From Pantoea sp. Cy-639 (GTDB lineage: Bacteria > Pseudomonadota > Gammaproteobacteria > Pseudomonadales > Pseudomonadaceae): 64,000 nt of DNA. The notes beneath the pieces were generated by a model, which saw only the letters and a list, made by a program, of their open reading frames with translations, ran no database searches and had not been told where the DNA came from. The DNA lies in NCBI RefSeq assembly GCF_011752525.1, contig NZ_VWXI01000010.1, forward strand, positions 147,539-211,538, in the 5' to 3' direction. The position numbers and the translations under genes were made by a program. Shown here piece by piece: positions 26,426 to 35,266 of the stretch. How positions within the stretch are numbered: the stretch's first letter is position 1; each line of letters begins with the position of its first letter.

Positions 26426-28296
26426 TGTGCGCAGCCCTCGCCGAGGGCGACCGCCAGAGCGCCGCGGCTGGACAGCCGCTGCAGCGCCTGCTCCATCACG
26501 GCGGCGTCGATTTCATGCAGGTCGACCGACGCGCCGATCCGACAGAGCATGGGGATCGACAGCTGACCGCCGAGGTGCTGGCGGAACTCCTCGAGCCCGA
26601 GCAGCACCCGCGAGCGGCCTTGCCCATCCTTGAGGGCCAGTTCCGGCGGGCACAGGTTGAAGCCGAGCCTGAGCAACAGGCCGATGACCCGCTCGCTCTC
26701 GGCATCGCCGAGCAGGCCCTGGGCATTGGCATAGAGCGCGTCCAGGGCCATGCCCACCGCCACCGCCTCGCCATGGCGCAGCCGGTGCTGGCTGAGCTTT
26801 TCCAGCTTGTGCGCGGCCCAGTGGCCATAGTCCAGCGGGCGGCCGTTGCCACGTTCGAACGGATCGCCGGCGCCGGTGATGTGCCCCAGGTGCAGTTCGG
26901 CGCAGCGGTGGATGGCATGGCGGCTGGCCGGATGGTCGAAGCGGGCGAGGGCGTCGGCCTGCTGTTCCATCCACTGGAAGAACGCCTGGTCCTTGATCAG
27001 CGCTACCTTGACCGCCTCGGCAAGCCCGGCGATCTGGTCGCGGTGGCCCAGGCTGGTGAGCAGCTGGAAATCGTTGATCACGGCGCTGGCGGGGTAGAAC
27101 GCCCCCAGCAGGTTCTTCTGCTCGAAGGCGTTGATGCCGTTCTTCACCCCGATGCCGGCGTCGTTCTGGGCCAGCACCGTGGTCGGCACACGGACCAGGC
27201 GCATGCCGCGGTGGAAGGTGGCGCAGGCATAGCCCACCGCGTCCAGCACCGCACCGCCGCCCAGGGCCAGCACGTAGCAATGCCGGTCGAGCCCATGGGC
27301 CAGCATGTCGGCGTACAGTTGCTGCAGCACTTGCCCATCCTTGCTCAGTTCCCCGGCCGGCACGGCGATCGGTGCGGCTTGCAGGTGCAGCGCGGGAGCA
27401 TGGGCGGCGAAGTAGTCGACGATTTCCCCAGCCAGTCGTGGCGCACACTGCAGCAGTTGCTCATCGGCGAACACCAGCACGGTCGCCGGGCCTTTGTGGC
27501 TGGCGGTGAGTTGTTGGCGCAGGCAGGGGTTGCGCGGGTCGAACAGGTGGTCGGTGAACACCACTGGGTAGTCGTAGCTGACCTCGAAGCGCCCGTGCAG
27601 AGTGTCGCGCCGCTCGCGCTTGCGCCAACTGTTGAAGAGGCTGCAGGCGGCAATGAACACCACCGGCAGGACCATGCTGGCAAGGATGGCCACCAGCAGC
27701 GCGTTCTGCTCGACGAGGAGACTGCCGATGGCGCTGTAGGCCAATGCCAGGCCCGCGTTGGCCAGGGTGGTGACCAGCAGGAACGGGCGCAATGGATAGC
27801 GCTGCATGCCCGCGGCCACCACCGAGGTTTCCGCCAGTACCGGCACCCCGCGCAGGCAGATCAGCGACAGCGTGCCTAACCGATAGGCCAGTTGCCCCGG
27901 TTGGCGCTGGTGCAGGCCGAGGCGGCTGGACAGCACGCGCAAATAGCCGGCGCCCAAGGCATAGCCGAACCCGGCACCCAGGCACAGGCCAATGAAGATC
28001 ACCAGGTAGCCGCCGACGCTGCCAAGGGTGGCGACCGCCAGCAGCGCGACCAGGCTCGACGGCACAGGCAGCACGACATCCAGGGCCAGCAACATGACCA
28101 GCAGCAGCGCCAGGTTGAGTTTTTGCGCAGGCGTCGAAGGCAGGTACAGCGCGAACTGGGCGAGGAACGCCTGGATCGGCTGTTCGAACAGCACGAAGCT
28201 GGTGATTACCAAGGCCGAGAAGACAACTAATGACAACCAGAAATAGCGGGTTGGCGCACTTTTCGAGCGCGCACGATATCCATGGCTGCGCTTCAT
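26422..28296 (-). CDS. eboD: EboD: VTT/DedA-like membrane domain fused to 3-dehydroquinate-synthase-like domain
   Basis: A 624-aa two-part protein. Residues about 20-225 form a membrane domain with a PVPSSLVALLAVATLG re-entrant-like segment and RGVPVLAETSVVAAGM, resembling the VTT/DedA (TVP38) family. Residues about 240-615 are a sugar-phosphate cyclase like AroB: LGGGAVLDAVGYACATFHRG (NAD site), PTTVLAQNDAGIGVK, GLAEAVK (Zn Glu), LDYGHWAAHKLE and HGEAVAVGMALD (two Zn His). Such enzymes cyclise sugar phosphates. ATG 28296 is preceded by AGAGGG. It is first in a twelve-gene minus-strand run. The conserved ligands argue for an active cyclase held at the membrane. Confidence 0.85.
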   Translation of the reverse strand: MKRSHGYRARSKSAPTRYFWLSLVVFSALVITSFVLFEQPIQAFLAQFALYLPSTPAQKLNLALLLVMLLALDVVLPVPSSLVALLAVATLGSVGGYLVIFIGLCLGAGFGYALGAGYLRVLSSRLGLHQRQPGQLAYRLGTLSLICLRGVPVLAETSVVAAGMQRYPLRPFLLVTTLANAGLALAYSAIGSLLVEQNALLVAILASMVLPVVFIAACSLFNSWRKRERRDTLHGRFEVSYDYPVVFTDHLFDPRNPCLRQQLTASHKGPATVLVFADEQLLQCAPRLAGEIVDYFAAHAPALHLQAAPIAVPAGELSKDGQVLQQLYADMLAHGLDRHCYVLALGGGAVLDAVGYACATFHRGMRLVRVPTTVLAQNDAGIGVKNGINAFEQKNLLGAFYPASAVINDFQLLTSLGHRDQIAGLAEAVKVALIKDQAFFQWMEQQADALARFDHPASRHAIHRCAELHLGHITGAGDPFERGNGRPLDYGHWAAHKLEKLSQHRLRHGEAVAVGMALDALYANAQGLLGDAESERVIGLLLRLGFNLCPPELALKDGQGRSRVLLGLEEFRQHLGGQLSIPMLCRIGASVDLHEIDAAVMEQALQRLSSRGALAVALGEGCAQ

Positions 28297-28901
28297 CAAG
28301 CATCCCTCTTTATTGTTTTATTCCGAGTTCCGTTTCAGCAATAAAAGGCAGCTAACTAACTATTCCCAGTCGATACTTTCCCAAGCACTGCACCTGGCAG
28401 GGGGCACGGCTGATGACAAAATCAAAACTAGACCGGCGTATTGTTTTTGCAAGTCCATTTGAACTTGTGATTTATCGGGCTGTCGGCGTGCTGCACATTC
28501 AAGTTATACGCTCCCGGCGCTGTTGTTTTTTATTATTTATTTTTAATTATCCCGTTTGTTTTTCGGTTTTTTCACAGCTTGGCACATGGCTGCAAGTCAA
28601 CAGATAAGCGGGATTTATGTGCATTTGCAGGGTGTTCGAAAGGGCCTGTCTCTACTGCCCGGCAATGAGGATGAACATCGTTCGCGTATATGCGGGCACT
28701 TGTTTTTGCGCGCACTGCCAGAAGTGGACGCCTGCGGCAAGTCAAACCGACTTGGTCGATGTGATTTCTTGAAATAAGGCATTTCGCGCCTATAGCGAAT
28801 TAGCCGAACGAACATGCTCCCGAATATTCGTTGAGTGTCACGCAGCCGCGCTATCGCCCTGAACGATCAAGGCGACAGCCCGAAAACCGTGCTGGCAGGT
28901 T
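28297..28901. other. Intergenic region with AT-rich block upstream of the ebo run
   Basis: About 600 bp separate the eboD start from the MFS stop. I see no convincing gene. A 65-aa frame at 28413-28607 lacks a ribosome site and family features. Bases about 28510-28580 are strikingly AT-rich (long T/A runs) compared with the surrounding DNA. The region must hold the promoter for the ebo transcript; a TTGGGA / TAGTTA pair on the minus strand near 28350-28380 is only a weak candidate. Confidence 0.5.
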
Positions 28902-30332
28902 TCAACGACAGCGCCTGGCGACGATAACCGCCAAAAGGGGAGCCAGCGCAAACACCACGAACAACCATCGCGCAGCCGCTGCGGTGCCTGGCACGCCACC
29001 CGGTTCGATCAGCCCTGCGGCATTCGCGACCATGCCGGCCAGTGCCGCGCCTGTGGCGGTTGCCAGCAGTTGAACCGCGGTGATCGATGCCCCAGCCAGC
29101 TCCTGCTCATGGGGCGGCGCTGCCTTGAGCACCCGGGTCAGCAGGTGCGGCCAGGTCAGGCCCACGCCGAGCCCGACAAGGCCCAGCGCCAGGCAGATCG
29201 GCGCCAGTTCCGGCACGGAGCCCGCGTCTTGGCTCGGTACCCGCCAGGCCAGGGCGATCATGCCGAGCAGGCCAAGCAACGGGCCAGCCAGGAAGGCCCG
29301 GTCGATGGCACGTGCGCTTGCCCCGGCACTGATGATCGACCCCAGGGTCCAGCCGGCGGCCATCAGCGCCGCGAGGTAGCCCGCGACCAAGGCCGACTGC
29401 TGGTGCAGCACTTGCAGGAACAGCGGCACGAAGATCTCGCCGCTGGTCACCATCAGCACCAGCAGCGACATCATGGCGTAGAGCCCCGCCAGGCTCGAGC
29501 GCCAGTGCAGGGCCATGGTTGGCAGCAGCCTGTTGGGCGAGCTGCGCTCGATGCGCAGGAACAGCGCCGCCAGCGTCATCGCGAGCAGCAGCCACAAGCC
29601 GTTCAGCGCCAGTCCCGTCGCGGCGCTGGCGGTGCTGATGGCGAGCAGCGCCAGGGTCAGCAGCAGCAACTGCAGCCAGGGAAGGGCAACCTTGCCGCCA
29701 CGGGGCTGTTGCGGATCCCGACCAGGCAGCGTCCAGCAGGCAAGCAAGGCGAACAGTGCCGCGACACCGGCCACCGACCAGAACGCCGCGCGCCATACGC
29801 CCCACTCGGCGAACATGCCGCCCACGGCGGGGCCGATCAAGGTGGCGACGCCCCACATCCCCGAGACCAGGGCCATGGCGCGTGACCACAGTGCTTCGTC
29901 GAAAGCGATGCGGATCATCGCGTAGGCCAGGGCGAACAGCAGCCCGCCGCCCAAGCCCTGGACCAGGCGCCCGAGCAGCATGAACGGCATGTTCGGCGCG
30001 ACCGCGCAGATCACCGCGCCCAGCGCGAAGACCAGCGACGCCAGGGCGTAGCCCAGCTTCGGCCCGGTCAGCCCGAGCAGGCGGCTGGACAACGCCGAAC
30101 CGAGAATCGAGGCGACCACGAACAAGGTGGTGTTCCACGCATAGAGGTCGAGCCCGCCAATGGCCGTGACCACGGTAGGCAACAGGGTGGTGGCGATATA
30201 TACGTTCACGGCATGCAGCGCGACGCCGCCGGCCAGGGCAAGCAGGCGGGCAGCGTTGGCACCGGACAGCAGCGCCCGCCAGCCGGCGGGCGGTACGACG
30301 GGGGAAGTGGCGATGAGGTCTGGTCTTTCCAT
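28902..30332 (-). CDS. MFS multidrug exporter, SoxR-controlled
   Basis: A 476-aa inner-membrane protein with twelve to fourteen hydrophobic helices of the major facilitator superfamily drug:H+ antiporter type. The [24 protein letters not shown] segment corresponds to the conserved G-rich helix-4/5 region, and [29 protein letters not shown] is the antiporter motif C region of DHA2-like exporters. ATG 30332 is preferred to TTG 30356. It diverges from soxR, and its promoter contains a sox box between -35 and -10, so it is probably induced by redox-cycling compounds, which it may expel. Confidence 0.85.
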   Translation of the reverse strand: MERPDLIATSPVVPPAGWRALLSGANAARLLALAGGVALHAVNVYIATTLLPTVVTAIGGLDLYAWNTTLFVVASILGSALSSRLLGLTGPKLGYALASLVFALGAVICAVAPNMPFMLLGRLVQGLGGGLLFALAYAMIRIAFDEALWSRAMALVSGMWGVATLIGPAVGGMFAEWGVWRAAFWSVAGVAALFALLACWTLPGRDPQQPRGGKVALPWLQLLLLTLALLAISTASAATGLALNGLWLLLAMTLAALFLRIERSSPNRLLPTMALHWRSSLAGLYAMMSLLVLMVTSGEIFVPLFLQVLHQQSALVAGYLAALMAAGWTLGSIISAGASARAIDRAFLAGPLLGLLGMIALAWRVPSQDAGSVPELAPICLALGLVGLGVGLTWPHLLTRVLKAAPPHEQELAGASITAVQLLATATGAALAGMVANAAGLIEPGGVPGTAAAARWLFVVFALAPLLAVIVARRCR

Positions 30333-30397
30333 GGAATCTCGACTCTGTGGGGGCAACGGGCCGCGCTGGCGGGCCCTTGCGGGATGACAGGCCGTCC

Positions 30398-30428
30398 CTT
30401 ATAAGACCTCATGTATTGATGAGGTCAA
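30398..30428 (-). promoter_or_regulatory. SoxR-type promoter with sox box (MFS direction)
   Basis: On the minus strand TTGACC (30428-30423) and TATAAG (30403-30398) are separated by 19 bp, the long spacing of MerR-family-activated promoters. Inside the spacer lies a near-palindrome GACCTCA-N8-TGAGGTC (30405-30426) whose CCTCA/TGAGG arms match the SoxR operator. It lies 65 bp before the MFS start and 16 bp before soxR, so SoxR should activate the exporter and may occlude its own gene. Confidence 0.82.
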
Positions 30429-30442
30429 GAGGACTGTCCAGG

Positions 30443-30913
30443 ATGAAGATCGACGTCAGTGTTCCGCTTTCGGTGGGGGCTGTGGCCAGCCGCAGCGGCG
30501 TCAGCGTTGCCACGGTGCATTTCTACCAGGCCAAGGGGCTGATCCAGGGCACGCGCAACGCGGGCAACCAGCGGCGCTTCAACCGCGATGTGCTGCGCAA
30601 GATCGCGATCATCAAGATCGCCCAGCGCGCCGGCATCCCGCTGGCGGCGATCAAGGCGGCGCTGGACGCGTTGCCGGCGGACAGGGCGCTCACCGCGAAG
30701 GACTGGGCGCAGTTGTCCACCCAGTGGCGCGACATGCTCAACGCGCGCATCCATGCCTTGAGCCAGTTGCGCGACCAGCTCGATGGCTGCATCGGCTGTG
30801 GTTGCCTGTCGATGACCGACTGCCCGCTGAGGAACCCGGGCGATCACCTGGGGCAGGCTGGGGAGGGCGCCGTGCTGCTCGAAGCGCAGGGGGCGGCCGC
30901 GGTCGCCGACTAG
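30443..30913 (+). CDS. soxR: Redox-sensing transcriptional activator SoxR
   Basis: A 156-aa MerR-family regulator. N-terminal helix-turn-helix [26 protein letters not shown], a dimerization helix, and the C-terminal cluster-binding motif [19 protein letters not shown], whose four cysteines bind [2Fe-2S] in SoxR. The family is about 150 aa long. ATG 30443 has AAGAGGA nine bases upstream; a longer frame to 30347 crosses the sox box and is unlikely. In pseudomonads SoxR answers redox-active drugs such as phenazines and controls exporters and oxidoreductases, which fits the divergent MFS gene. Confidence 0.95.
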   Translation: MKIDVSVPLSVGAVASRSGVSVATVHFYQAKGLIQGTRNAGNQRRFNRDVLRKIAIIKIAQRAGIPLAAIKAALDALPADRALTAKDWAQLSTQWRDMLNARIHALSQLRDQLDGCIGCGCLSMTDCPLRNPGDHLGQAGEGAVLLEAQGAAAVAD

Positions 30914-30987
30914 CGTGTCTGCACAGGGCCGTTGGGGTAAGATCGCCCCCTCGCCACGGCGCCCGAGCGCGCCAGACCAAGGACTGT

Positions 30988-32190
30988 ATGCCCGCCATGT
31001 CATTTCTGCGCCGCCTGTGCATCGGCCTCGTGCTCGGGGCGATCAGCGGCTGCCAGCCAGAATCCGCAGCACCGCTCGATCAACAGCTGTACATCTGGCA
31101 GCGCCAGTGGCGTCCCGCCCATGAACAGGCCCTGGCCGACAGCCGCGCCGATTTCTCGACCCTGCGGGTGCTGGCCTTGCAGGCCCAGCCCAGGGCCGGC
31201 TGGAGCCGGGCGCTGGTCGACTTGCCCCGGCTCAAGGCCGATGCTCGACCGGTGATCGCGGTGGTACGCCTGGATGGTCAACTGCCGGCGCTGGACCAGC
31301 AGGCCGCCCAGGGCCAGATCGACCAGTTGCTCAGCGACTGGCAGGCGGCCGGGATAACCCTGGCTGGCCTGGAAATCGATCACGACAGCGGCAGCGCCCG
31401 CCTGCCTGGCTATATCGACTTTCTTGAAAAGCTCCGCGCCCAACTGCCGCCTGGCCTGACACTCAGCATCACCGCCTTGCCGGCCTGGCTCGATAGCCCG
31501 CGTCTGGCCGCGCTGCTGCGCACGGTGGACAGCAGCGTGCTGCAGGTGCATGCGGTGAGCGACCCGCGCCATGGCCTGTTCGACCCGGTCCAGGCCAGGA
31601 CCTGGGCCGAACGCTGGAGCCAGGTCAGCGAAAAACCGTTCTACCTTGCCTTGCCCGCCTATGGCGTTGCATTGCTGCCCGATACCGGCGGCACGCTCGT
31701 GGTGGAAAGCGAAACGCCGTTGAACCGGGCCGGCGAGCGCCGTGAGCTGCTGGCCGACCCACAGCAGCTCGCGAAACTGGCCATGGAGCTGCGTCAGCAG
31801 CCGCCTGCGCACCTGGCCGGGTTGATCTGGTTTCGCCTGCCGCTACCCGACGACCGTCGGGCCTGGAGCCTGGCCACACTCAAGGCCGTCGCGCGTGGCG
31901 ATGCACTCGCAGGCCAGTGGCGGGTCGAGGTGTCGGGCGCGGCGGGGCTGTTCGATATCAGCCTGGTCAACAGCGGCAATCTCGACCAGCCATTGCCCGC
32001 CCGGGTGACGTTGCTGGCCGACCGTTGCGACGCCGCCGATGGCCTCAATGGCTATCGCCTGCAGCCCTCTTCACAACCTCTTGTCTTCAACCGCCAGACC
32101 AGCGCGCGCGTCGCCGCTGGCGGCCGGCGCGCCCTGGGCTGGGCACGCTGCCATGGAATCGACCAAGGAGCATGGAATGTCTACCCGTAA
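30988..32190 (+). CDS. DUF3142-type lipoprotein
   Basis: A 400-aa protein with a lipoprotein signal (MSFLRRLCIGLVLGAISGC, lipobox ISGC). After the Cys comes a TIM-barrel-like region: RPVIAVVRLDGQLP, LAGLEIDHDSGSARLPGYIDFL and LQVHAVSDP resemble glycoside-hydrolase-like DUF3142 proteins. ATG 30988 has AAGGA four bases upstream. Its 3' end overlaps the next gene by 14 bp, so the two form a pair. It is presumably anchored to the outer membrane. Enzymatic activity is not established; the acidic LEIDHD could be a catalytic site. Confidence 0.78.
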   Translation: MPAMSFLRRLCIGLVLGAISGCQPESAAPLDQQLYIWQRQWRPAHEQALADSRADFSTLRVLALQAQPRAGWSRALVDLPRLKADARPVIAVVRLDGQLPALDQQAAQGQIDQLLSDWQAAGITLAGLEIDHDSGSARLPGYIDFLEKLRAQLPPGLTLSITALPAWLDSPRLAALLRTVDSSVLQVHAVSDPRHGLFDPVQARTWAERWSQVSEKPFYLALPAYGVALLPDTGGTLVVESETPLNRAGERRELLADPQQLAKLAMELRQQPPAHLAGLIWFRLPLPDDRRAWSLATLKAVARGDALAGQWRVEVSGAAGLFDISLVNSGNLDQPLPARVTLLADRCDAADGLNGYRLQPSSQPLVFNRQTSARVAAGGRRALGWARCHGIDQGAWNVYP

Positions 32191-34315
32191 CTGGCCTCGG
32201 CACCTGTTGTGCCTGTCCCTGAGCGTGCCGTTCGGCACGGCGCTGGCCTGTGGCCCCGACTTTCCGATGCGCCTGCTGGCGGATCGGGCGCAGACGCTGG
32301 CCGAACTGCCGGAAGGCAACTTCGCTTTCGAGGTGAATCGGCTTGGTCAGGCGGTGGCCGGCCTCAAGCCCACCACCGACAACACCTTGACCCCTTACTG
32401 GGACGGCGACGACAACGATCGCCCCTATCGCGAGCAGCGTAGCCAGGTCGAGGCCAGCGAGCTGCCGGAGAACCTGCGCGACAAGGTCGCGCAACTGCGC
32501 CGCCTGGACGATCCGCAAGCGGTGCTGGAGCAGGGCGCCGAACTGCCGCAGGAGCTGCGCCTGTACCTGGCCGGTGCGGTGGCGTTCGCCAACGACAACC
32601 CGGCCCTGGCGGCGGACTACTTCAGCCAGGTCCTGGCGCTGCCTGCCGAGCAACGCAAGCTGCGCAGCACCTGGGCGGCCTATTCGCGGGGACGGGCGCT
32701 GGTGGCGCTGAGTGGCGAGGCCCGGCAAACCTCTGCGCAGGCACTGCAGGCCCAGGCCCGCCAGGCCTTCCAGACCACCCGGACGTTGAGCGCCGACGGT
32801 TTCAGCGATCCGCTGGAGCTCGGCGTGGCCAGCCTCGGCGAGGAGGCCCGCCTGGCCAAGCTCGCCGGCGACTGGAACAGCGCCATCGCGTTGTACGCCA
32901 GCCAGAGCCGCCTGGGCTCGGGCAGTGGCTACAGCTCGCTGCGGCAACTGGCCGGCGAGCTGGTGGCGATGCCGGACGCACCGTTGCAGGCGCAGCTGCA
33001 GCAGCCGATGGTGCGCAAGCTGCTCGGCGCCTACCTGTTGAGCCATATCGGCTGGGACTACGAGCGGCAGCCACCGGCCCGGGAGCACAGTCTGAGCCAG
33101 TTGCTGCAGGCCAGTGCCGGCGATGACCTGGACGATGCCGACCGCCTGGCGGCCTTGAGCTACCAGCAGGGTGACTACGCGGCCGCCAAAGGCTACCTGC
33201 AGCACGCTGGCGACAGCGGATTGGCCTGGTGGCTGCGCGCCAAGCTGGCCCTGCGCGACGGCGACAAGGCCCAGGCGGCAGCCGCCTATGCCAAGGCCGC
33301 CGCTGCGTTTCCCGGTGACGAGTCGTGGGGCTCGCGGCAAACGCCGGACTGGGACTACGAAAGCGTGAAGCCAGGCTGCAGGGTCGAGGGCGAAGGCGCG
33401 ATCCTGGCGCTGGAGCGTGGCGACTACCTGCAAGCCTTCGACCAGCTGTACCGCAGCCAGGAAATCTACTGGCAGGATACGGCGGACGTGGCCGAGCGGG
33501 TGCTGACGGTCGATGAGCTCAAGGGCTACGTCGACGCCCATGTGCCGGCGGCGCCGCCCAGCCAGGCCGAGGAGGGCGGCTACACGCCGCGCCCGGTGGC
33601 GACGCAGTTGCGCGAGCTGCTGGGCCGGCGCCTGCTGCGCGAAGGCCGTTACGCCGAGGCGCCAGGCTATTTCGCCACGGCGCAATTGCAGGCCGACGCC
33701 AAGGCCTACGGGCAGAACCGTCAGGACGCGGTCTCGCGCTGGACCCCCACAGGCCGGGCCGAGGCACTGTTTGGCGCAGCGACCCTGGCACGGACGGCCG
33801 GCATGGAGATCCTGGGCTACGAGATGGCACCGGACTACGCCTGGCTGGGCGGTAGCTTCAGCCTCGGCAACCCGGCGCCGCAGCCTGGGCCATTCCTCGC
33901 TGCCGGCGAGGTACAGCGCCAGTTGGCCAGCGAAGCCAAGCCCGATCAGCGCTATCACTACCGGTATGTCGCCGCCGACCTGGCCAACCAGGCCGCCGAC
34001 CAGTTGCCGCACAGCAGCCAGGCCTTCGCCGCGGTGTTGTGCACGGCCGCTAGCTGGGTCGCCGGCAGCGACCAGGAAATCGCGCTGTACAAGCGCTATG
34101 TCCAGCAGGGGCCATTCGTCCCATGGGCCGAAGACTTCGGCAAGCAGTGTGAAGCGCCGCGGTTCGACCAGGCCAACAAGCGTTATCTGAGCGAATGGCT
34201 GGAGGCCGCGCGGCGTGCGCTACGGCCTTACAAGCTCGCGGTGCTGGCGGTGGGCGCGGGATTGCTCGCGGGTGGCGCCTGGTGGTGGGCGCGGCGGCGC
34301 AAGTCGCAGGCCTGA
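32177..34315 (+). CDS. Exported TPR-like repeat protein with C-terminal membrane anchor
   Basis: A 712-aa protein starting at ATG 32177 (AAGGAG six bases upstream). An N-terminal signal (LLCLSLSVPFGTALAC) could be cut before or at the Cys. The body is rich in Ala/Leu helical pairs of TPR or Sel1-like character, for example AVAFANDNPALAADYFSQVLALP and LALRDGDKAQAAAAYAKAAAAFP. The C-terminus has one hydrophobic helix (LAVLAVGAGLLAGGAWWWA) and a basic tail. It is coupled to the DUF3142 lipoprotein. The function is not known; a periplasmic scaffold is likely. Confidence 0.7.
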   Translation: MSTRNWPRHLLCLSLSVPFGTALACGPDFPMRLLADRAQTLAELPEGNFAFEVNRLGQAVAGLKPTTDNTLTPYWDGDDNDRPYREQRSQVEASELPENLRDKVAQLRRLDDPQAVLEQGAELPQELRLYLAGAVAFANDNPALAADYFSQVLALPAEQRKLRSTWAAYSRGRALVALSGEARQTSAQALQAQARQAFQTTRTLSADGFSDPLELGVASLGEEARLAKLAGDWNSAIALYASQSRLGSGSGYSSLRQLAGELVAMPDAPLQAQLQQPMVRKLLGAYLLSHIGWDYERQPPAREHSLSQLLQASAGDDLDDADRLAALSYQQGDYAAAKGYLQHAGDSGLAWWLRAKLALRDGDKAQAAAAYAKAAAAFPGDESWGSRQTPDWDYESVKPGCRVEGEGAILALERGDYLQAFDQLYRSQEIYWQDTADVAERVLTVDELKGYVDAHVPAAPPSQAEEGGYTPRPVATQLRELLGRRLLREGRYAEAPGYFATAQLQADAKAYGQNRQDAVSRWTPTGRAEALFGAATLARTAGMEILGYEMAPDYAWLGGSFSLGNPAPQPGPFLAAGEVQRQLASEAKPDQRYHYRYVAADLANQAADQLPHSSQAFAAVLCTAASWVAGSDQEIALYKRYVQQGPFVPWAEDFGKQCEAPRFDQANKRYLSEWLEAARRALRPYKLAVLAVGAGLLAGGAWWWARRRKSQA

Positions 34316-34383
34316 ACAAGGTGCCAGGGCGCGAGTCGCGCCTTGGCGTCATCCATTGTCAAACCGTCAAAATATTCCGAAGC

Positions 34384-35034
34384 ATGACCCGATCACTGTT
34401 CATTTCGTTCGATGGGCCCAAGGGCACCGGCAAGACCACGCTTCTGGAATCCGTCACCCAGGTACTGAGGGCGGATAAACGGAAGGTGATCCGCATCTGC
34501 GAGAAAAAGAGCGACCCCTGCCGGGGAGAGACCATGGCCCTGGTCAACCGGCTGGCGAGAAATCCCTGCCGGGCGCTGGAGCTGGATGTCTGCCTGCGCC
34601 TTGCCAGGAGTCGCGCCTGGATCTCGCGACAGGTGCTGGCCAGGCAGCCAGCGGACAGCATCATCCTGATCGATCGCTGGTACCCCTCCGATGCCGCGTT
34701 TCGCCGACTGGTGCCGTTCGCCGAGATTCTGCGCCTGAACCTCGAACAGAACGTGCGCGTGCCAGACCTGCACGTGGGGGTCGTCACCGCCCCGGAGATT
34801 TCCTGGGCGAGGGCCGCGGCACGCACACGCGGGTTGAACAGCACGGTGCTGCACCATGTGCAGGAGCATGTCGCCTGTACCGAGGCGTTCGAACGGGCGG
34901 CTGCCGACCACGGCTGGGCCCTGTGCCGGAATGAAGGCAGCGTCGAGGCGGCGACGGCGCAGGTGGTGTCGGTGATTCAGGATGTGCTTCGCCAGGCTGC
35001 CCGCCCCAGCGGATTTCCCGCCTTCGACCGGTGA
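34384..35034 (+). CDS. Thymidylate-kinase-like P-loop nucleotide kinase
   Basis: A 216-aa protein with P-loop GPKGTGKT at the N-terminus and the DRWYPSDAAF motif where dTMP kinases have DR(Y/F). The overall length fits TMK. However, the LID region is divergent (TRGLNSTVLHHVQ), and the gene is isolated from tmk's usual holB/yceG neighbours. It is probably a paralogue phosphorylating another nucleotide or a modified one, rather than the housekeeping Tmk. ATG 34384 lies 68 bp after the TPR gene. Role unknown. Confidence 0.75.
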   Translation: MTRSLFISFDGPKGTGKTTLLESVTQVLRADKRKVIRICEKKSDPCRGETMALVNRLARNPCRALELDVCLRLARSRAWISRQVLARQPADSIILIDRWYPSDAAFRRLVPFAEILRLNLEQNVRVPDLHVGVVTAPEISWARAAARTRGLNSTVLHHVQEHVACTEAFERAAADHGWALCRNEGSVEAATAQVVSVIQDVLRQAARPSGFPAFDR

Positions 35035-35266
35035 GTGCCCTGCGAAACCTGTCACATTCCGCGCATGCCGCAACCGCGCGGGGTGTTCTTGCGCGCGACC
35101 TGCCTCCGGCCACGCTTGTGCACGAAAGTCCAGTACCGCAAACTTCAAGGCCTTCTCCTCGACCTTGATGGCATTGCGCTGCACACGCATGCCGCAGAGG
35201 GAAGCGTAATGGAATTCTTGTAAATGGCTTGGCGCGACCTGCGAACAAGCCCGAGGGAGTGTCTGC

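Noticed and set aside
28413..28607. Possible 64-aa protein in the ebo promoter gap
   Set aside because: No ribosome site, atypical composition and no recognisable features; the AT-rich DNA alone can give such a frame.
32087..34012. Minus-strand frame of 641 codons over the TPR gene
   Set aside because: Shadow of the plus-strand TPR protein, which has a ribosome site and a signal peptide.
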